Shown here: positions 1 to 12,284 of the stretch, piece by piece
Layout of the letters: each line of letters begins with the position of its first letter
Position numbering within the stretch: the first letter of the stretch is position 1
Source of the DNA: Acanthornis magna
Lineage: Eukaryota > Chordata > Aves > Passeriformes > Acanthizidae
Assembly: GCA_036785705.1 (NCBI GenBank)
Contig: JAWUZG010000001.1
Span: forward strand, 1,984,001 to 2,048,000
Direction: 5' to 3'
Length of the DNA: 64,000 nt
Program-made: the position numbers and the translations under genes
The notes under the pieces: generated by a model
Database searches by the model: none
What the model was told of the DNA's origin: nothing
The model's input: the letters and a program-made list of their open reading frames with translations, nothing else

Positions 1-2303
1 ATCCCTTTTGACATTGATCTGTTTTTGACCACACGTGACCTTAACCCTAATTTTTCATCTTTCTGCTGTTGTAGGCCTTTTGCTAGGCTCATAGAGGCAC
101 TCCAAATTATGGAGGATTCTTCTGATTACTATTCCACTCTGCCCCGTGTTTTATGCAGGAGAGCCTTCAGCTTAGTTTTAGTTTTCAGCACTGGGACATA
201 TTTCTTTCCACTATTTACCATTTTATTCTTTCCTATCAGTCTCTGTGGCACTCTCCCCTTCCCTTTTGAGTAATTTTTCATGTTTTGCTTGGTAGCACCT
301 TGCTCACCCTTGTTTACAGCCCAATGACTTTCTGAGATCATTCAAAGGGATCTTCTTTGCTCAAGGTGAAGTTGATACATGGATCTGTTAAGAAATTGTT
401 GACAAAATGAGAATATTGGCTTCCAACTACCCCTGAGTTTTCATATTATACTCTTTGTTAAAGCTGTCACTTAAGAAAACAGAAAATCAACACACGGTGA
501 TGTATTTGCTGCTGTATCAGGTTGCACAGGCGTTGGAAAGCAGAAGACCCTTCAGTCTGTGAACTCTTTGTGTTTTGCTTTGTGAACTCTTTGCACAGAG
601 CTGATCACTTCAGTCTTTCTGCTATCCAGCTGGACTTCATAGAAGGCTCACTGGGTAAGGATTAAATCAGATGAGATGATTTCCTTACGGTCAAAGCATG
701 GGTTATCTCATCTTTGAAAACCAGACACATTGGACTGCTGCTCCATAGAGTGATCTTCAGTTTTCTAAGACCATGTAAAGATGGATTCCTACCTCTTTGC
801 CATAATCAAAGAGAACACACTCACTTTACAGAGTAATAAAGGAAATTTTCATTTTTCTTGGAAATACCGATCCATTTTAAACTGAATTCTGGAACGACAT
901 TGTAGAAATTATGATTATTCTCAGATAAAAGGGGAAAATGTTTTTCTAAGTTTTGTAGTAATTCCTACAACAAATTCAGCTTCTGATATAATTTGAATCT
1001 TCCCTCTTCTCTTCCTTCAGAAAAGTTTTACTTCTCTTCATAATGACTGACATATCAGTCAGTTTTAATATAAAAATTTTAAACACTTCTAGGTAATGCT
1101 AATTGAAAATATTGTCAATCATTGAATCAATGAATTTTCAACTCTATCTGCCTTTAATATTGCTGCTGTTTAGGCTGTGGCTTGGAGAATAATGTGCTTA
1201 AAGCAGTATAAAAGTTTTCCAGATAAATATTTATTTGCCATGCATCATATCATATACCCTGCAATGACAATTTAACATTGGACCAATTTCCTTGGGCATG
1301 ATGTGCTGTTTGCTGCTTTTGTGGCCCCTGTAAAGAATTTGTGAATTCTTCATTCATTCAATGATAACAATGAATTTGTAGGTGTTGTCTAAGGAGTTTT
1401 TAGCTGTGGGGCTTTATCTTTCTTCTCTGCAAAGTGGGATGATTCTTAGTCCACAGGATTGCTGTCAAGTCTAAATCAGTTGTTATTCTTGGCTTAGACT
1501 CCAGCCTGAGAGGTGTCCTTGAAGAAAGACCTCTTTTTTTTTTTTTTAATATATTTTGGTGCTGTTTAAAGTGACCTAACTCCTGTGGTTATGATTGAAT
1601 ATGAAAAATGCAGTATTATTTGGACTTTTTATTTAAAGGCAGAAATACAGTACATATTTAGTTGTGTGTGTTTCTTTAACAGAACCTTGTGAATTCTTAT
1701 CTATTTTCACGTGTACATTTATTCATTTCAAACTGTTTATACAAGATAACTAAAATGAGTAAGAAAGGAAAAAAATCTTGCATGTGTTTAAATACACCAG
1801 TGTGATGCATTGGCTTTTTACAAATACAAACAACACAATGAATACGTAGCCTTCCTATTACAAGTTCAAGTGGAAAAGCGACACAAGACCAAATTAATCA
1901 GGTCTAAAATTCCTTCTGCAATCTCTTGCCAGACAAATGAGGTTCCTTATGGCCGATGTCAATGGTATTCTAAAGTTTTAAAATCAATAAACAGGCTGTA
2001 AAATTGCATCTGTAATCAGGATAAGGAACACAAACATTTACAGAGTAACATGCAAACATAACAAAATACTGCAGCCGGCTAAAATGGAATGAGACACCCC
2101 GTTCAGATGCCATTATTTTTAAATGCATGTTTAATTTAGCATCTCAGCTGAGATAAAATGCAGACAGAGCCATGTTAAATTGGTATTACCAGCTGCCTGG
2201 AGATATCTCCAGATTAACCCAACTATCCACAGCCCATCTATAGTAAAAATAAATTAAAACTAAAAGACAGAATTCAGCCTTTCTAGTATTTTTTCTTTTT
2301 TCT

Positions 2304-2340
<37 letters not shown>

Positions 2341-3204
2341 GTATTGTACATCACTGTTGAAACATTCAGAGATAAAGTTTAGCATTGCAGAGAGCTGGTT
2401 ATTATTTAGACAAGCCACAGCACCAGCACCAGGAAGTTCCCAGGTGAACATGTTTCTGGAAAGGTCTCTATGTGTTGCAGCAAGTTTTTGCAAGTGAAAT
2501 GTTTTGGAGAACTCTAACAGGTGTTTCGGGAACACTTTGTGACTTCACCTAGAGCTGCTGCTCTGTAACCTGGCCAGTTTGCTCACACATCCTGTAATGT
2601 GTGACTGATTTTTTCAGAGCTTGTGGGAATAACCCACAGCAGTGTGAGTTTTAAAAAAAAATAACAAAAACCAACAAGTACAACAAAACGATATATGGGG
2701 CGGGGTAAGGGGGGTTAAAGAAAAGAAGTGGAATGGGAAAAAGGGAACAAGGAATGAGGTGGGTGATGAGGTTGTATGGGATAAAGCAATAAAGATGAAC
2801 AAGAAGTAAGGCTCTGTGAAAATGAGCTGTCAGACTAAGAATTGGGGAAAAAGTGACACTTTGAGGTACACAGCCATTTTTAGAGAGTCTACCTTTTGTT
2901 GTTGATGTCTTGAGGACAGATGTGGAGCATTTGGTTCTTAAAAGGAAATACTGAGTTGGACCAAAAAGAGAATTGAAAAATATGTTCTAGTCTATAGAGA
3001 CCTAGAAACCTACAGAAACTGAAATTCTTAGTTTCCAGGGGAATTTTTGTAGTAGTTTGTGCTTTGTCTCAGCTCCTGGAAGCATTGACTATGGAATGAC
3101 CTCAGATTTCAGTACATTAGAAATGAATCCCTGAAGTGAAGTGTGGGTTTGGTTTTTGGAACCCTTGCTCTTCCATGGATGCAATTGTTCATCAAGTTGT
3201 TTTT
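1..3204. other. unique AT-rich intergenic sequence
   Basis: I see no gene here. Open frames are at most about 80 codons, and none has recognisable protein content. The stretch holds a T-rich run at 2288-2339, a short T-run near 1532-1548 and a 13-bp direct repeat (TGTGAACTCTTTG at 558-570 and 581-593). No CR1 tail or other young repeat is visible. Confidence 0.7.
2288..2339. repeat. T-rich low-complexity run
   Basis: About 52 bases are almost all T, with a few C. A minus-strand reading would place a poly(A) tail after the sequence to the right, as in a processed retrocopy. The 65-codon minus-strand frame that ends at this tract is not recognisable, so simple slippage is the more economical explanation. 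Confidence 0.8.
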
Positions 3205-3350
3205 TCCTTTCTGTGCTTCAGTTCCTAATCTGTGAAATGGGAATGAGTGCACTTGATTTCCTCACAGGAGTGATGTGAAGATAAATACATTAAAAAACAT
3301 GCAGTGCTCCAATAATCTATGGCATAGTTGACGACCATAAAAAAATTATT
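3205..3350 (+). repeat. MIR/CORE-SINE-like relic
   Basis: The order of landmarks matches the 3' half of MIR-type SINEs: a 'tgtgcttcagttcctaatct' block, then 'gtgaaatggg', a 'cctcacaggag' block, 'tgtgaagataaata' and a trailing 'gcagtgctc' segment. The copy is heavily diverged, as expected of an amniote-age repeat. It accounts for part of a 173-codon minus-strand frame in this region, which I do not regard as a gene. Confidence 0.6.
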
Positions 3351-3527
3351 AACACAGGACAAATGAAATGAAGCTTGATGATATGCCTGTACCTGAATAA
3401 CCCTGAGGGCACAATAATCAAAAGCCAAATGAAGGAAACAATTTGATGTCAATCTCATGAATTCTTGGAACTGGATTCTGGATTCTTTTACGTTAATGGT
3501 TGACAAGATTGCCATCAAGAGCTGTGT

Positions 3528-3625
3528 ATAAGGTATGTCTACACTTGAGTTGCAAGTACCGTGTTGAGATACCTGTGTTAGATTTAAGCAGAGTGCTGAT
3601 CTAACCACTTCAACATAGAGCTCTA
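3528..3625. repeat. possible ancient sauropsid MITE-like repeat
   Basis: The segment beginning 'aaggtatgtctacacttgag' resembles the terminal part of palindromic elements that are common in turtle and crocodilian genomes. The rest ('gtgctgatctaaccacttca' and so on) is only loosely similar. I saw no clean terminal inverted repeat or target-site duplication, so the call is tentative. Confidence 0.3.
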
Positions 3626-4214
3626 AGCAAGGTATTACCAAGGTGAAACATTGTGGAAACAATTTTACTTTAGTAGGAAAGGTACCAAAGAAAATATGGT
3701 TCCTCAATAATAGCTTACTTCTTGTAAGGAACATTCTTTGGTACAAGTAGTTTTCAAACTTGTTTTAGACTCAGTTATGAGAAATAAGCTGTGTAAGATA
3801 TAAAGAGAGGGAAACATGATCAGCTGAGTGTGAGGGAGAGAGAAAAGGAGTACAAGGGAAAAGACGTATTTCAGGAATGAGCTGAAATCTAATTGCAAAG
3901 TTAGCAGGGAATGGAGCAAGGTAGATGGTAGCCATTTCAGGACATAGCATCTCTTTTGTTGTAGTTACTAGAAAATGCCAGTTTAGGAGTTAATAACATG
4001 TTTGGGTAGGTGAGCAAGGAGTGTGGAAAGGATATGATATGAGGGAGAGAAGAAAGTCTGAGAATGGCCTGGATTTACCCTGTTTACATCGAGCTGTTCA
4101 TTTAGGCTTCTTCCAGATTCCTTTTGTTGTCACCAGAGTTTTCTGTAGGAAGAGAGACACCCAGCCTTCCATAGAGTGATTCAGTAGCTAAAAAGGCCTA
4201 CAAAACCTGATCTA
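3626..4214. other. unique intergenic sequence
   Basis: Nothing recognisable as a gene or repeat. Purine-rich patches occur near 3820-3870 and 4020-4060 (GA-rich), but no ordered motif. Confidence 0.6.
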
Positions 4215-4300
4215 ATTTCACTGTAAGCTCTGCTGTGACCTGATGACCTCCAAAAGTCCCTTCTAGCCTAGGTGTCTCTGTGGTCCCATGATTCTTGAAA
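4215..4300 (+). repeat. old CR1 LINE 3' end
   Basis: The core 'gacctgatgacctccaaaag' followed by 'tcccttctagcctagg' matches the CR1 pattern 'gatgatctnnaaggtcccttccaacc'. It leads into a decayed tail ('tcccatgattcttg'). It is more diverged than most other CR1 copies in the window. Confidence 0.6.
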
Positions 4301-4954
4301 TCCCCGTCTGGATGCAGCCACTCTCTCCACTGACTGGAGAGCTAAGGAGGAATACCTTCCTGCAGATGCTTCTGCTAAATTCCAGCATATGATGGAACCT
4401 GAGCCAGGAAAAAATGAATATTTTCAGAATGAGTGACAAAGAAAAGTGGTTGATTGAGCACAGATGGAGTCCTCAGGTGAGCACTGTCACTCTAGAATGC
4501 AAGATATCCAATTACCCTAAAAGCATACAGGATGTGATTTTCTTTGGGTAGAAATGCCTTCTAGAAACTAAAATTAATCTCATTTGGGAACACTTTGAAA
4601 AGGCATTTGAATGCTCCTTCTTCCTTTTCTGCAGAAAAACCCTAATATCCATTTCATCTTATAGGAGTTACTACAGTGCAGATACCAATTATTAGCCAGG
4701 ACATGTCAGTGCTAATCCATCTTTAAGATAAGATGAAATCACATTATTTGTTAATTATATTAGGCAGTTGCATGCTTGCTTTTTTGAAACTAGAATTCAA
4801 AATTTCCCCTGAAACAGGGTAGAAAAATATTTATTTTTGAAAATACCATTGGAAGTTGATATTCAGGAATTTCTCACTGGGTAAGAATTAAAGTTTCCCA
4901 CAAGGTCTTTATCTTGTTTAATATAACTAGTGACTAATAAAACTTATCTTGTTT
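4301..4954. other. unique intergenic sequence
   Basis: No gene or clear repeat. A partial duplication of 'cttgtttaat' occurs at about 4912-4921 and 4949-4958. No open frame over 60 codons in this stretch is worth noting. Confidence 0.6.
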
Positions 4955-5345
4955 AATAATGGATGAACTAATTATCCCTATACATGTTTAATCCTTCTTA
5001 AAACCTGCTAAGCTCTTGGACTTGCTGCTATCATGTGGCAATCAGTTCCACAGGTCAATTATCTATTGTGAAAAAATGTCTTCCCCTTTATCCTCTCGCA
5101 ATGTCTTGCCATCCCATTCCATAGGATGCTTCATTATTCTTGTAATATGAAACGGGGTAATTGGGAACAACCTATTTTATGATCTCTATCACATCCCTCA
5201 TGTTTGTTTGTCTTCTTTTTCTCCTGGTCTATTTTTTATTATAAGCATTTTTTGATGCCTCAAACTCTTCTACTCTCCATTACCAAGCCCTTGTTTTCCT
5301 CTGTTTTGATGGTGACAGTAGGTTAGGCTCAGAATTCTACCATTT
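4955..5345 (-). repeat. ancient CR1/L3-clade LINE fragment
   Basis: Read on the plus strand, a run of landmarks matches the reverse complement of old CR1/L3-type consensus: 'aatccttcttaaaacctgct', 'tggcaatcagttccacaggt', 'caattatctattgtgaaaaa', a 'cttcccctttatc' block and 'gatctctatcacatccctc'. The right edge is uncertain. This is much older than the CR1 copies with intact octamer tails and is probably shared across archosaurs. Confidence 0.65.
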
Positions 5346-5904
5346 TTCTCACCATTTTATTGATAATCACGTAATTGCAATGCTGCACATGCCACTGTCA
5401 TTGGCCAGCCTTGTAAATGTTGCAGCAGTTATAATTGATGGTTTTACTCACTGTCCTAAGTTGCTTAGCCCATATGTATGCAGCAATTGTTATTAATAAA
5501 TCACCGTGTGTCTACAATTACGACATTAGGGAGTTGTTATTATTTCCTTTTTCTAATTAAAAGCAAATAATTCAGGTAGTGATGTATTATCCACTAGAGA
5601 TGCAGAAAGACCAGAACTTTGCTCATTGCTGCAGTGTCTGATTTTGGTTGCTGACTGTGTACGTAGCTTCAAGGGGAGTCTGTGCTCTCCCTGGGCAAAC
5701 TCCTGGAATAAAGTATGCAACTCCTAAAATTAGTTTAACAAACCCAGTGCATCATGCTGAGCATATCTGTTAGATATGGGATTAGAAACCCAAGTTTTCC
5801 CATTCTGCCTGTGTCTGGAGTTATTATCTCTTCCAAAAGCACAATGAATATTTAATTAAAGTGGAACAGATTTGCTGGAAGAGATTGTGAGACCCACAAT
5901 CTCC
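5346..5904. other. unique intergenic sequence
   Basis: AT-rich unique DNA. No gene, repeat tail or long open frame is visible. Confidence 0.6.
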
Positions 5905-6170
5905 TGGACTATCTCTTGGTGGTTAGGGTATTCTCCTGGGAGGTAGAAAAATAGAGATGTGGTTTCAAACCCCCTCAGGAGAAAGAGAAACTTGCACCTG
6001 GGACAGCCCCATTCCAGGTGAAGCCATGAGACCTTTGAATATAAAGGAGTCAGCAAGAGGGTTATAAATCTCCTTTTCTTGGATGCTTTTCTCTGTGCTC
6101 TGAGAATGTTTCTGGCTTGGGTCCTGTGAGCCAGATAGGCAGGGAAACCACCTAGTTTGCAAATCCAGTC
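5905..6170 (+). repeat. possible ancient tRNA-derived SINE-like element
   Basis: 'ttggtggttagggtattctc' followed by 'ctgggaggtag' and then 'tggtttcaaaccccc' has the layout of a tRNA-derived RNA polymerase III promoter: an A-box-like block, then a B-box-like GGTTTCAAACC about 45 bases later. The continuation ('aaacttgcacctgggacagc') resembles sauropsid repeats found in turtles and crocodilians. The A box is imperfect, so transcription today is unlikely. Two overlapping minus-strand frames (105 and 65 codons) are incidental. Confidence 0.4.
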
Positions 6171-8029
6171 CATGGTGGAATGAGAATAGGTGTGGAACGC
6201 CTTGGCAACATGAGCCTGTTGCAGAAGAGGGTTTCGCTGGAAGAACGGTGGCTGTGGTAACTCTTTTGGTCTGGAGAAATAATGTAAGGTGAGGTTTGTG
6301 GACAGTCAGTATCTTTATTTAGACAAGTAATATCACTGGAAAAAAACAGGTAGGTGTTTTAGACAAATAAGCCCCAAACCTTTTTTTTTCCAGGCTTGCA
6401 ATAAGCTCAGAAATACTTCATGTAAATAACAAAGTACAGTATTTTATCCTAGTCCAAATTTAATAACTTTTGTTGTGTTATCTAGTCCAAAGGAAAGATA
6501 GAAACTTATGGAAACCTAGATGTCTACAGGATCAGGCAAAATTTGGCTGTTTTGGGGGTCTAAAACATGACCTTTGGCTTCTGAAAAATTTTTCAAAAGC
6601 TGTGGCTTTGACTTTTTAACACTGTTTTTCAGCAAAAGCATTACAGAAAGCCAGTAGTTACGCCAGTAAAACACATTAATCAGTGCTTTTCAGGGTTCCC
6701 ATCCTCCACGAGAGGAGCATTAGGGACAGCACAGGGAAGGATGACGGTTAGAAGCAGATGGTGAGTAAACTGTTAAGAGTCCAACTTCATTAGCATTGCT
6801 TTGATAGATTAATGGTGCCCTGAAATCTTGCCAGGTAGGCTGTTGCCAAAGGTGCCATCTGCGTGGAAAAGCATGCACATCAAGAAATTCAGAAGGAAAA
6901 AAAAAAAAAAGGAAAAAAAAAAGAACAACTAGCTCCATCAGTTACACCCCAAGTTATTTCCACCCACCATGTGCTGATGGATAACCAAAAAGCCATTAGT
7001 AATTATAAAAAATGTTGAATTATATTAAAAAATAAAAATCATACTGGAATGTTATGCTCTGTACTTTCAGGCAGTGGGTCTTCTCAATTAATGCCATAAT
7101 ACCTTCTATTATCATTATTATATTGTCAACATCAGCATCATTGTATTTATTATTTTTACCATTACATGCAATGTGGACACACCTTGAAGACCAGTTGCTC
7201 TATGACTTTTCATTTCAGTGGTAAGAGGTAAACCCTGCCCCAGAGAGTTTCAACAAAGCATTTTTCAATTCCATTCTAGTTTAAATAGAAACTGTTTCTA
7301 TTTAGTTCCCATTCAAGCCAATAATTGTTTCATAATCAGTTTGTTAACCCTGAATGAGTTCGACATGTTTCACAATCAAAAAGTAAAACATATAGAAACA
7401 GGAGGGTTTCGGGGGCAGAAGAAGGTGGTCAAGGTTTCAGGTGGGGAATGATGACCAGGCTGAACCACCATCTCCCCTGTCAGATCCTTTGCAGTGGTTG
7501 TATAAGAAGTTTTTTCCTAGCTCCCTGTAGCTGTGTGGGGGCACCTGAAAGTTTGGTGCTGCACTGGATTAGGAACCTGAGCGTTATCAACGTCCTGGTG
7601 GTCGAGTAAGGGATATCATTTAGAAGAGCTAAATATCTCCCAGTTTTCCTTTCCTCCTTATTCACTTCACCTGCAAGTAAATCTGTTCCTAAACATGATT
7701 CATTTCTGTACAACAAGATACAACAGTGAGATTATTTCAGGAACCTCATCAGGCTTGCCGTGTTTCAATGCATTACCTCTGATAACAAGAATCAAAGATC
7801 CAACCTCTTCCCACTGGAGCCAATTTGCAGAGCTCTCACCTGTAACATGATCAAAAAGCCTGTGGGCTACATCAGCCTTGCCGAAGGTCTGTAAATCTGC
7901 CCAGCCCTGTGGTGCAGAAACAAGAACGGAGGTTGTATGGACTGGTACGTGGATTGGAAAAGATGGGGAAGGCAGAGGGGCAGGAAAGCATCAGTGTCAT
8001 ATTTTTATTTAAGTAACAAAAACCAGCCC
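6171..8029. other. unique intergenic sequence
   Basis: No gene is seen. There is an A-rich run at about 6896-6922. Frames near 7218-7451 and 7480-7716 (77-78 codons) have no recognisable content. Confidence 0.6.
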
Positions 8030-8400
8030 AGGTGAAGAATATCTTGATTCCAGGCTCCCTGACCTGAATTAGGTGTCTCCATTCAGGTGTCTATATCAGC
8101 TGGCGTTTAAACTCCTATTTTTGTCCATATGAGAGAGATTCAACTTATCAAATGTAAGTGGGTGGTCCACCTTCCAAACCATGGGATATCCTGGGGTACC
8201 AGGAAGGGCTAGAGAGGGCCTAATGGTCTCCTATAAATCCCAAGTAAAATATGTAAGGCTTACAAACATGTATCTCAAATGGCACTAAATATCTGTGTGG
8301 GCAACTGAGTCAAGTCTGTGCTCATATAATTGTTCCTCTAAACTTAGGTGTCTGAATCTAAAGCTGAACAACATCAGTCTTGTGCTGAACTGACCTCTGA
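8030..8400. repeat. possible decayed sauropsid repeat
   Basis: Phrases such as 'gaattaggtgtctccattca' and 'aaacttaggtgtctgaatct' recur inside this stretch. They resemble the 'ttaggtgcctaaatnca' motif of old repeats widespread in turtles and crocodilians. Boundaries and family cannot be fixed by eye. Confidence 0.28.
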
Positions 8401-10777
8401 CAGATGATTTTTCAGGGGAGAAAACCCAACAACCAAACAGAACGTAAACCGAACTTTATTTAAATAGTACACTTCAGTCAGGCAGGTCTCACTCAGGTGA
8501 AATATTGCCCCAGATCCCTGACTTTTGGTCCAAACAGGTTACCAGTGTATGCCAACCTTGTACAAAGTGCTGGGGAGTTGAACAAAAGCCCAACCTACAT
8601 TCCAATAGCAGCTAAGCAAAATTTTAATCAGTGATGGCAACAGACAGAAAGAGTAGATGGGGAGGGAGATACCAGAAAAGGAGGGTGGTAATATTGATGA
8701 CATATAATTATGTGCCATATTAGCAAAGGCTGGGCAGGTGGAGCGGTATCCATTACAAATGTTGGCTGTGTTTAACATGTTGGTGAAGTCTGAGTCACTG
8801 GCACAATGTTGACTGTGACTTCAAGTCAGTTTAAACCAAGCTCAGTTGTGTTCAAGGCTTAGCTTTCGATTCTCCACCTTCCTTAAGAATGTTCTCAGAT
8901 CTCACCAGCCTCAAAACTAGCTAAATCCATGTATTAATCACAATTAGCTGGCATGATGCTGCATACAGCTTTTCATGAGTCATGGTGAGAATATCCGTGG
9001 ATTCAGCCAGATTTACAAAAAATTTCCCAGGAAAGAAAACACACAGAATGTCCAAAGTTCATGTTAATGTTGATTCACAGCATACTGATTTTCCAAGGAA
9101 GCAATAAATCTCCTGTGGATTTAATATTTATTCTGACCTATCCTTAAGAACCATGAAAAAGCATTGAATGGAATTAACTATACTCCATTACAGTAATCTT
9201 TCAGCAATGTTTTTGCCTTCATGCTAAATTAACAATGTCTGCAATGTTTTTCAATTTATTTTTAATATGGACTAGCCTAGACTAAGTCTAGATTTGCAAT
9301 TTACATACTCCATTGTCTGGCTAAAGAAAGCCAGTTTAGTTATTCTTACATTTTAACCTGTTAAGGTTCTTTTTACTTTTAGAACACTGCACATGCTGAA
9401 TTTAGTTTGCTAGCAGACTCCCAAAATCTTACTGATATGGTGAAATCACATTTAAAAAAACCCTAAAGGTCCATTAAACATTAGATACAATGGAGAACTG
9501 AGAACAAGATGTTATACTGATGTTCTGTGTAATACAGACTATTAAGTTTTCCCTGGCCATTTTTACACTGAGTCCAGTACACTGGTAAAAGAAGGCACAC
9601 CAGAACTACATCAGGAAAATGAAATTGCCTGCATCAATTTGAAGGCTTAATCTGCCTTATTAACTACTTATTTATTTTCCATTGGCATTTTTATACATTG
9701 AAAAGAATGCCAAAATACTGAGGCATATCAGATTATGTGATATGAAGTACCTGGAACAGCACATGCACTGTACTGCTTTATGTTTCAATAACTACTAATA
9801 GTCTACAAGATATCACTTATCCAGGATTTTCAGCATCCAATATAGATTCTTTTATAGCTTTTGAGCTAAGGAGACAGCTTCATATTTTCTTATTATTTTT
9901 TAAATTACTTGAGGGTTCATCTTTCTGCTTCTTCATTTCCCTCTGGTTTTGATGAGAATAGTTTCTGTACCTCCACCTCTCATTTATTTTCAATTTCTGA
10001 AGCCCAGGTTAAGGAGTGCCCACACCCAAACAACAGTGACTAAGACTTTGAAATAACATGAGGCATCTTTAACTTATTCTCCAAACGTGTAGCAATGAGT
10101 GAGGTGCAGCCTGAAGAAATTGGGTGAGACAATTTCCCAAGTAATGAATTAATAAATGTTGCAACGCTTGTAAGTGCCAGCCAAAATCTCAACTTGGCAT
10201 GCTAGAACGTGATCAGAGCTCTCCTCGCAGCCACCTTTGCTTTGCTGGACAAGGTGCTCCTATTTTATTCAACTAATGCTAAAAAAGTAGGATTTTTATC
10301 CAAATTATGCTTTAAAATAACTACTGAGGAGGAAATCCACCTAGCAATAAGTGGAATAATGCACCAGGATTAAACTGAGGCTGAGGCATGCACTTGTTTC
10401 CAAGAACAGCAAGACTTCATGACAGTCCCACTCCAGCTAACATTGGAAACTACTTAACCACACAACCATTTGCCATCACTAGAAAACATCATGTAAGTTT
10501 ATCAGGAGTGATTTTTCAGCCTCCTGTAAGATAGAATAATATACAAGTCACACCCACATTTGCCTGATCTAATTTTAGCTATCTTAAATTTGGATATTTA
10601 GTCTAAACTAGCTATCCAAAGTGCCTTTACAGGTGAGAGATGGTGAGAGGGATGCCCCTTGCTGACTATCTAGATGGTGACTTCAGTTGAGCTTGTCTTG
10701 GAGGTGTCTCAAAGGATGAGGGATCACAACCAATTATTTTGATTAAACCCCTTGCACTGAGGTGACTAAAGAGCAGC
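8401..10777. other. unique intergenic sequence
   Basis: About 2.4 kb without recognisable gene or repeat, AT-rich throughout. Its length without young insertions makes it one of the cleaner unique blocks of the window. Confidence 0.6.
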
Positions 10778-11206
10778 CAGGCTGGTTAGAGGGATGGAGC
10801 ACCTCTCCCATGGGGAAAGGCGGAGAGAATTGGGATTGTTCAGTCTGGAGAATAGAAGGCTTCTGAGTGACCTGATTGGGGCCTTCCAGCACCCGAAGGG
10901 AGCCAGAAAACAAAGGCTTTGTACAAGGGCATGTAGTGACAGGACAAAGGGGAACGGCTTCAACTTGAGAGAGGGCAGGTTTAGATAAATTATTAGGGGA
11001 AAAATTCTTAACTGTAAGGGCAGTGAGACACTGAGGGAGGTTGCTGAGAAAGTTGTAGCTGCCCCACACCCAGAATTGTTTAAGGCCAGGTTAGCTGGAC
11101 CTCTGAGCAGCCTGGTCTAGTGGAAGGTGTCCCTGTCCATGGAAGAGGGGCTGGAACAAGATGATCTTGAAGGTTCCTTCCAACACAAACCATTCTGAGA
11201 TTCTAA
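10778..11206 (+). mobile_element. CR1 LINE fragment, 3' part
   Basis: A 5'-truncated CR1 retrotransposon in plus orientation. It runs from 'gagggatggagcacctctcc' through 'gattgttcagtctggagaat', 'agtgacaggacaaaggggaa', 'gaattgtttaaggccaggtt' and 'agatgatcttgaaggttcct' to a decayed octamer tail 'cattctgagattctaa'. It holds the last part of the CR1 polyprotein frame and the 3' UTR, broken by indels. Frames of 108 and 65 codons on the opposite strand are antisense artefacts. Confidence 0.92.
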
Positions 11207-11267
11207 GGGGTATCCATCACAATGGCTCTGACATTTAAGTTGCTTAGTTTTGAAGCTGAGCAAATGG

Positions 11268-11400
11268 AATCACAGAATCATAGAATAGAATCATAGAATG
11301 GTTTGGGTTGGAGGTGACCGTAAAAATCCTCTTGTTCCAACCCCTCACACTGGGCAGGGTTGCTCAGAGCTCCATCCAGCACCTCCAGGAAGGTGCAGTT
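11268..11400 (-). mobile_element. CR1 LINE 3' end, minus orientation
   Basis: It starts with the reverse-complemented octamer tail ('aatcacagaatcatagaat', partly duplicated). It continues 'ggtttgggttggaggtgacc', 'ttccaacccctcac' and 'cagggttgctcagagctcca'. Its 3' end faces the 3' end of the plus-strand CR1 that stops at 11206, leaving about 60 bases between the two tails. Confidence 0.9.
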
Positions 11401-11599
11401 GTGAAAAATCAGTTGTTGAATTTTGAGACAGATGCAGTCTCGTGGTGAGAATACCCCGTTCCCTTCAGTGAAATACAAACACACAGGTAAATATGCCGTT
11501 CTAGGGAGCTTCGGGAAATACTTGTGTAAAGAAATAAAGAAATGTCACCCACTTGCTTGAGAAAGTTCACTATTTTATACAAATGTGTATGTCTTCCAA

Positions 11600-11661
11600 C
11601 AGAAGGTTAGATTTGATGATCTTGGGAGTCTTTTCCAACCTTAATGATTCTATGATTCTAT
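11600..11661 (+). mobile_element. very short CR1 3' tail
   Basis: Only the last 60 or so bases of a CR1 are present: 'aggttagatttgatgatctt', 'gggagtcttttccaacctta' and the tail 'atgattctatgattcta'. This is a strongly 5'-truncated insertion, the usual outcome of CR1 target-primed reverse transcription. Confidence 0.88.
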
Positions 11662-12284
11662 ACTGTGTGGGTTAGGCTGAGTGACTAATTGGGACCAGAG
11701 GAGGGCTCAAGGCAGAATCCCTCGAGGTGGTTAAGAACATCTTCATTGCCTCAGAGGGCCTGACCTTACTAGGAGACCCCCCTAGAATCTCCTAGAGTGC
11801 CTCCTCTCTCGAGTAAGTTCATAGGGTCCAAACTCTGCAAACTAAAATGCGAACCAGGATCTTCTGAGTTTCTAGTGAGGCTCTGGAAATCAAGGCCCAG
11901 GGGTTTGGGATTTTGACTCTTCATCTCTCCAGTGGGACTTAGGCACTTAAGCCTCTTTAGAAATCTGTGTCTCTGGACTTGAGCCACCAAAACACTGAGA
12001 GGCACACATATTTTTCACAGGAGACCGTTGGCTTTCCCATGTTATTTGTGATTCATGTTAAGCATACGCTTAAGGGCTTTCCTGGCTTGGAGTCTGAAAA
12101 ACATATATCCTGAAGCCAAATTTTCAATAGCAGCCTGTCATGGGGGAGGGAGGGAGGCTTGAGCTCTGGCTATCCAACTTTATCCCATCATATTTGGTAT
12201 CAGGGGCCTTCTCACTTGCAGAACAAAACACACAATAGTCAGGAACAGGGGCCCTTGACATGCCTGGTATTTTATCTTCTCTAT
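11662..12284. other. intergenic sequence with possible old repeat
   Basis: No gene. The part at about 11930-12000 ('gggacttaggcacttaagcc' then 'tttagaaatctgtgtctc') resembles the motif 'ttaggcacctaag ... gaaaatctg' of old sauropsid repeats. The rest is unassigned. Confidence 0.35.

Noticed and set aside
558..593. 13-bp direct repeat TGTGAACTCTTTG with a 23-base period
   Set aside because: Only two copies with short unrelated spacing. This is compatible with local slippage and has no further structure.
2141..2154. Perfect 14-bp palindrome ATCTCAGCTGAGAT with a central E-box
   Set aside because: A few perfect 14-bp palindromes are expected by chance in 64 kb, and nothing else nearby supports a regulatory site.
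2288..2535. T-rich run with a minus-strand frame ending beside it, like a processed retrocopy with a poly(A) tail
   Set aside because: The 65-residue translation is not recognisable, there is no target-site duplication I can see, and CR1 rarely mobilises polyadenylated mRNAs.
3225..3746. 173-codon minus-strand open frame
   Set aside because: It overlaps a MIR-like relic and a possible old MITE. Its translation shows no domain or signal and is typical of AT-rich chance frames.
10743..11069. 108-codon minus-strand frame
   Set aside because: Antisense to a plus-strand CR1 fragment.
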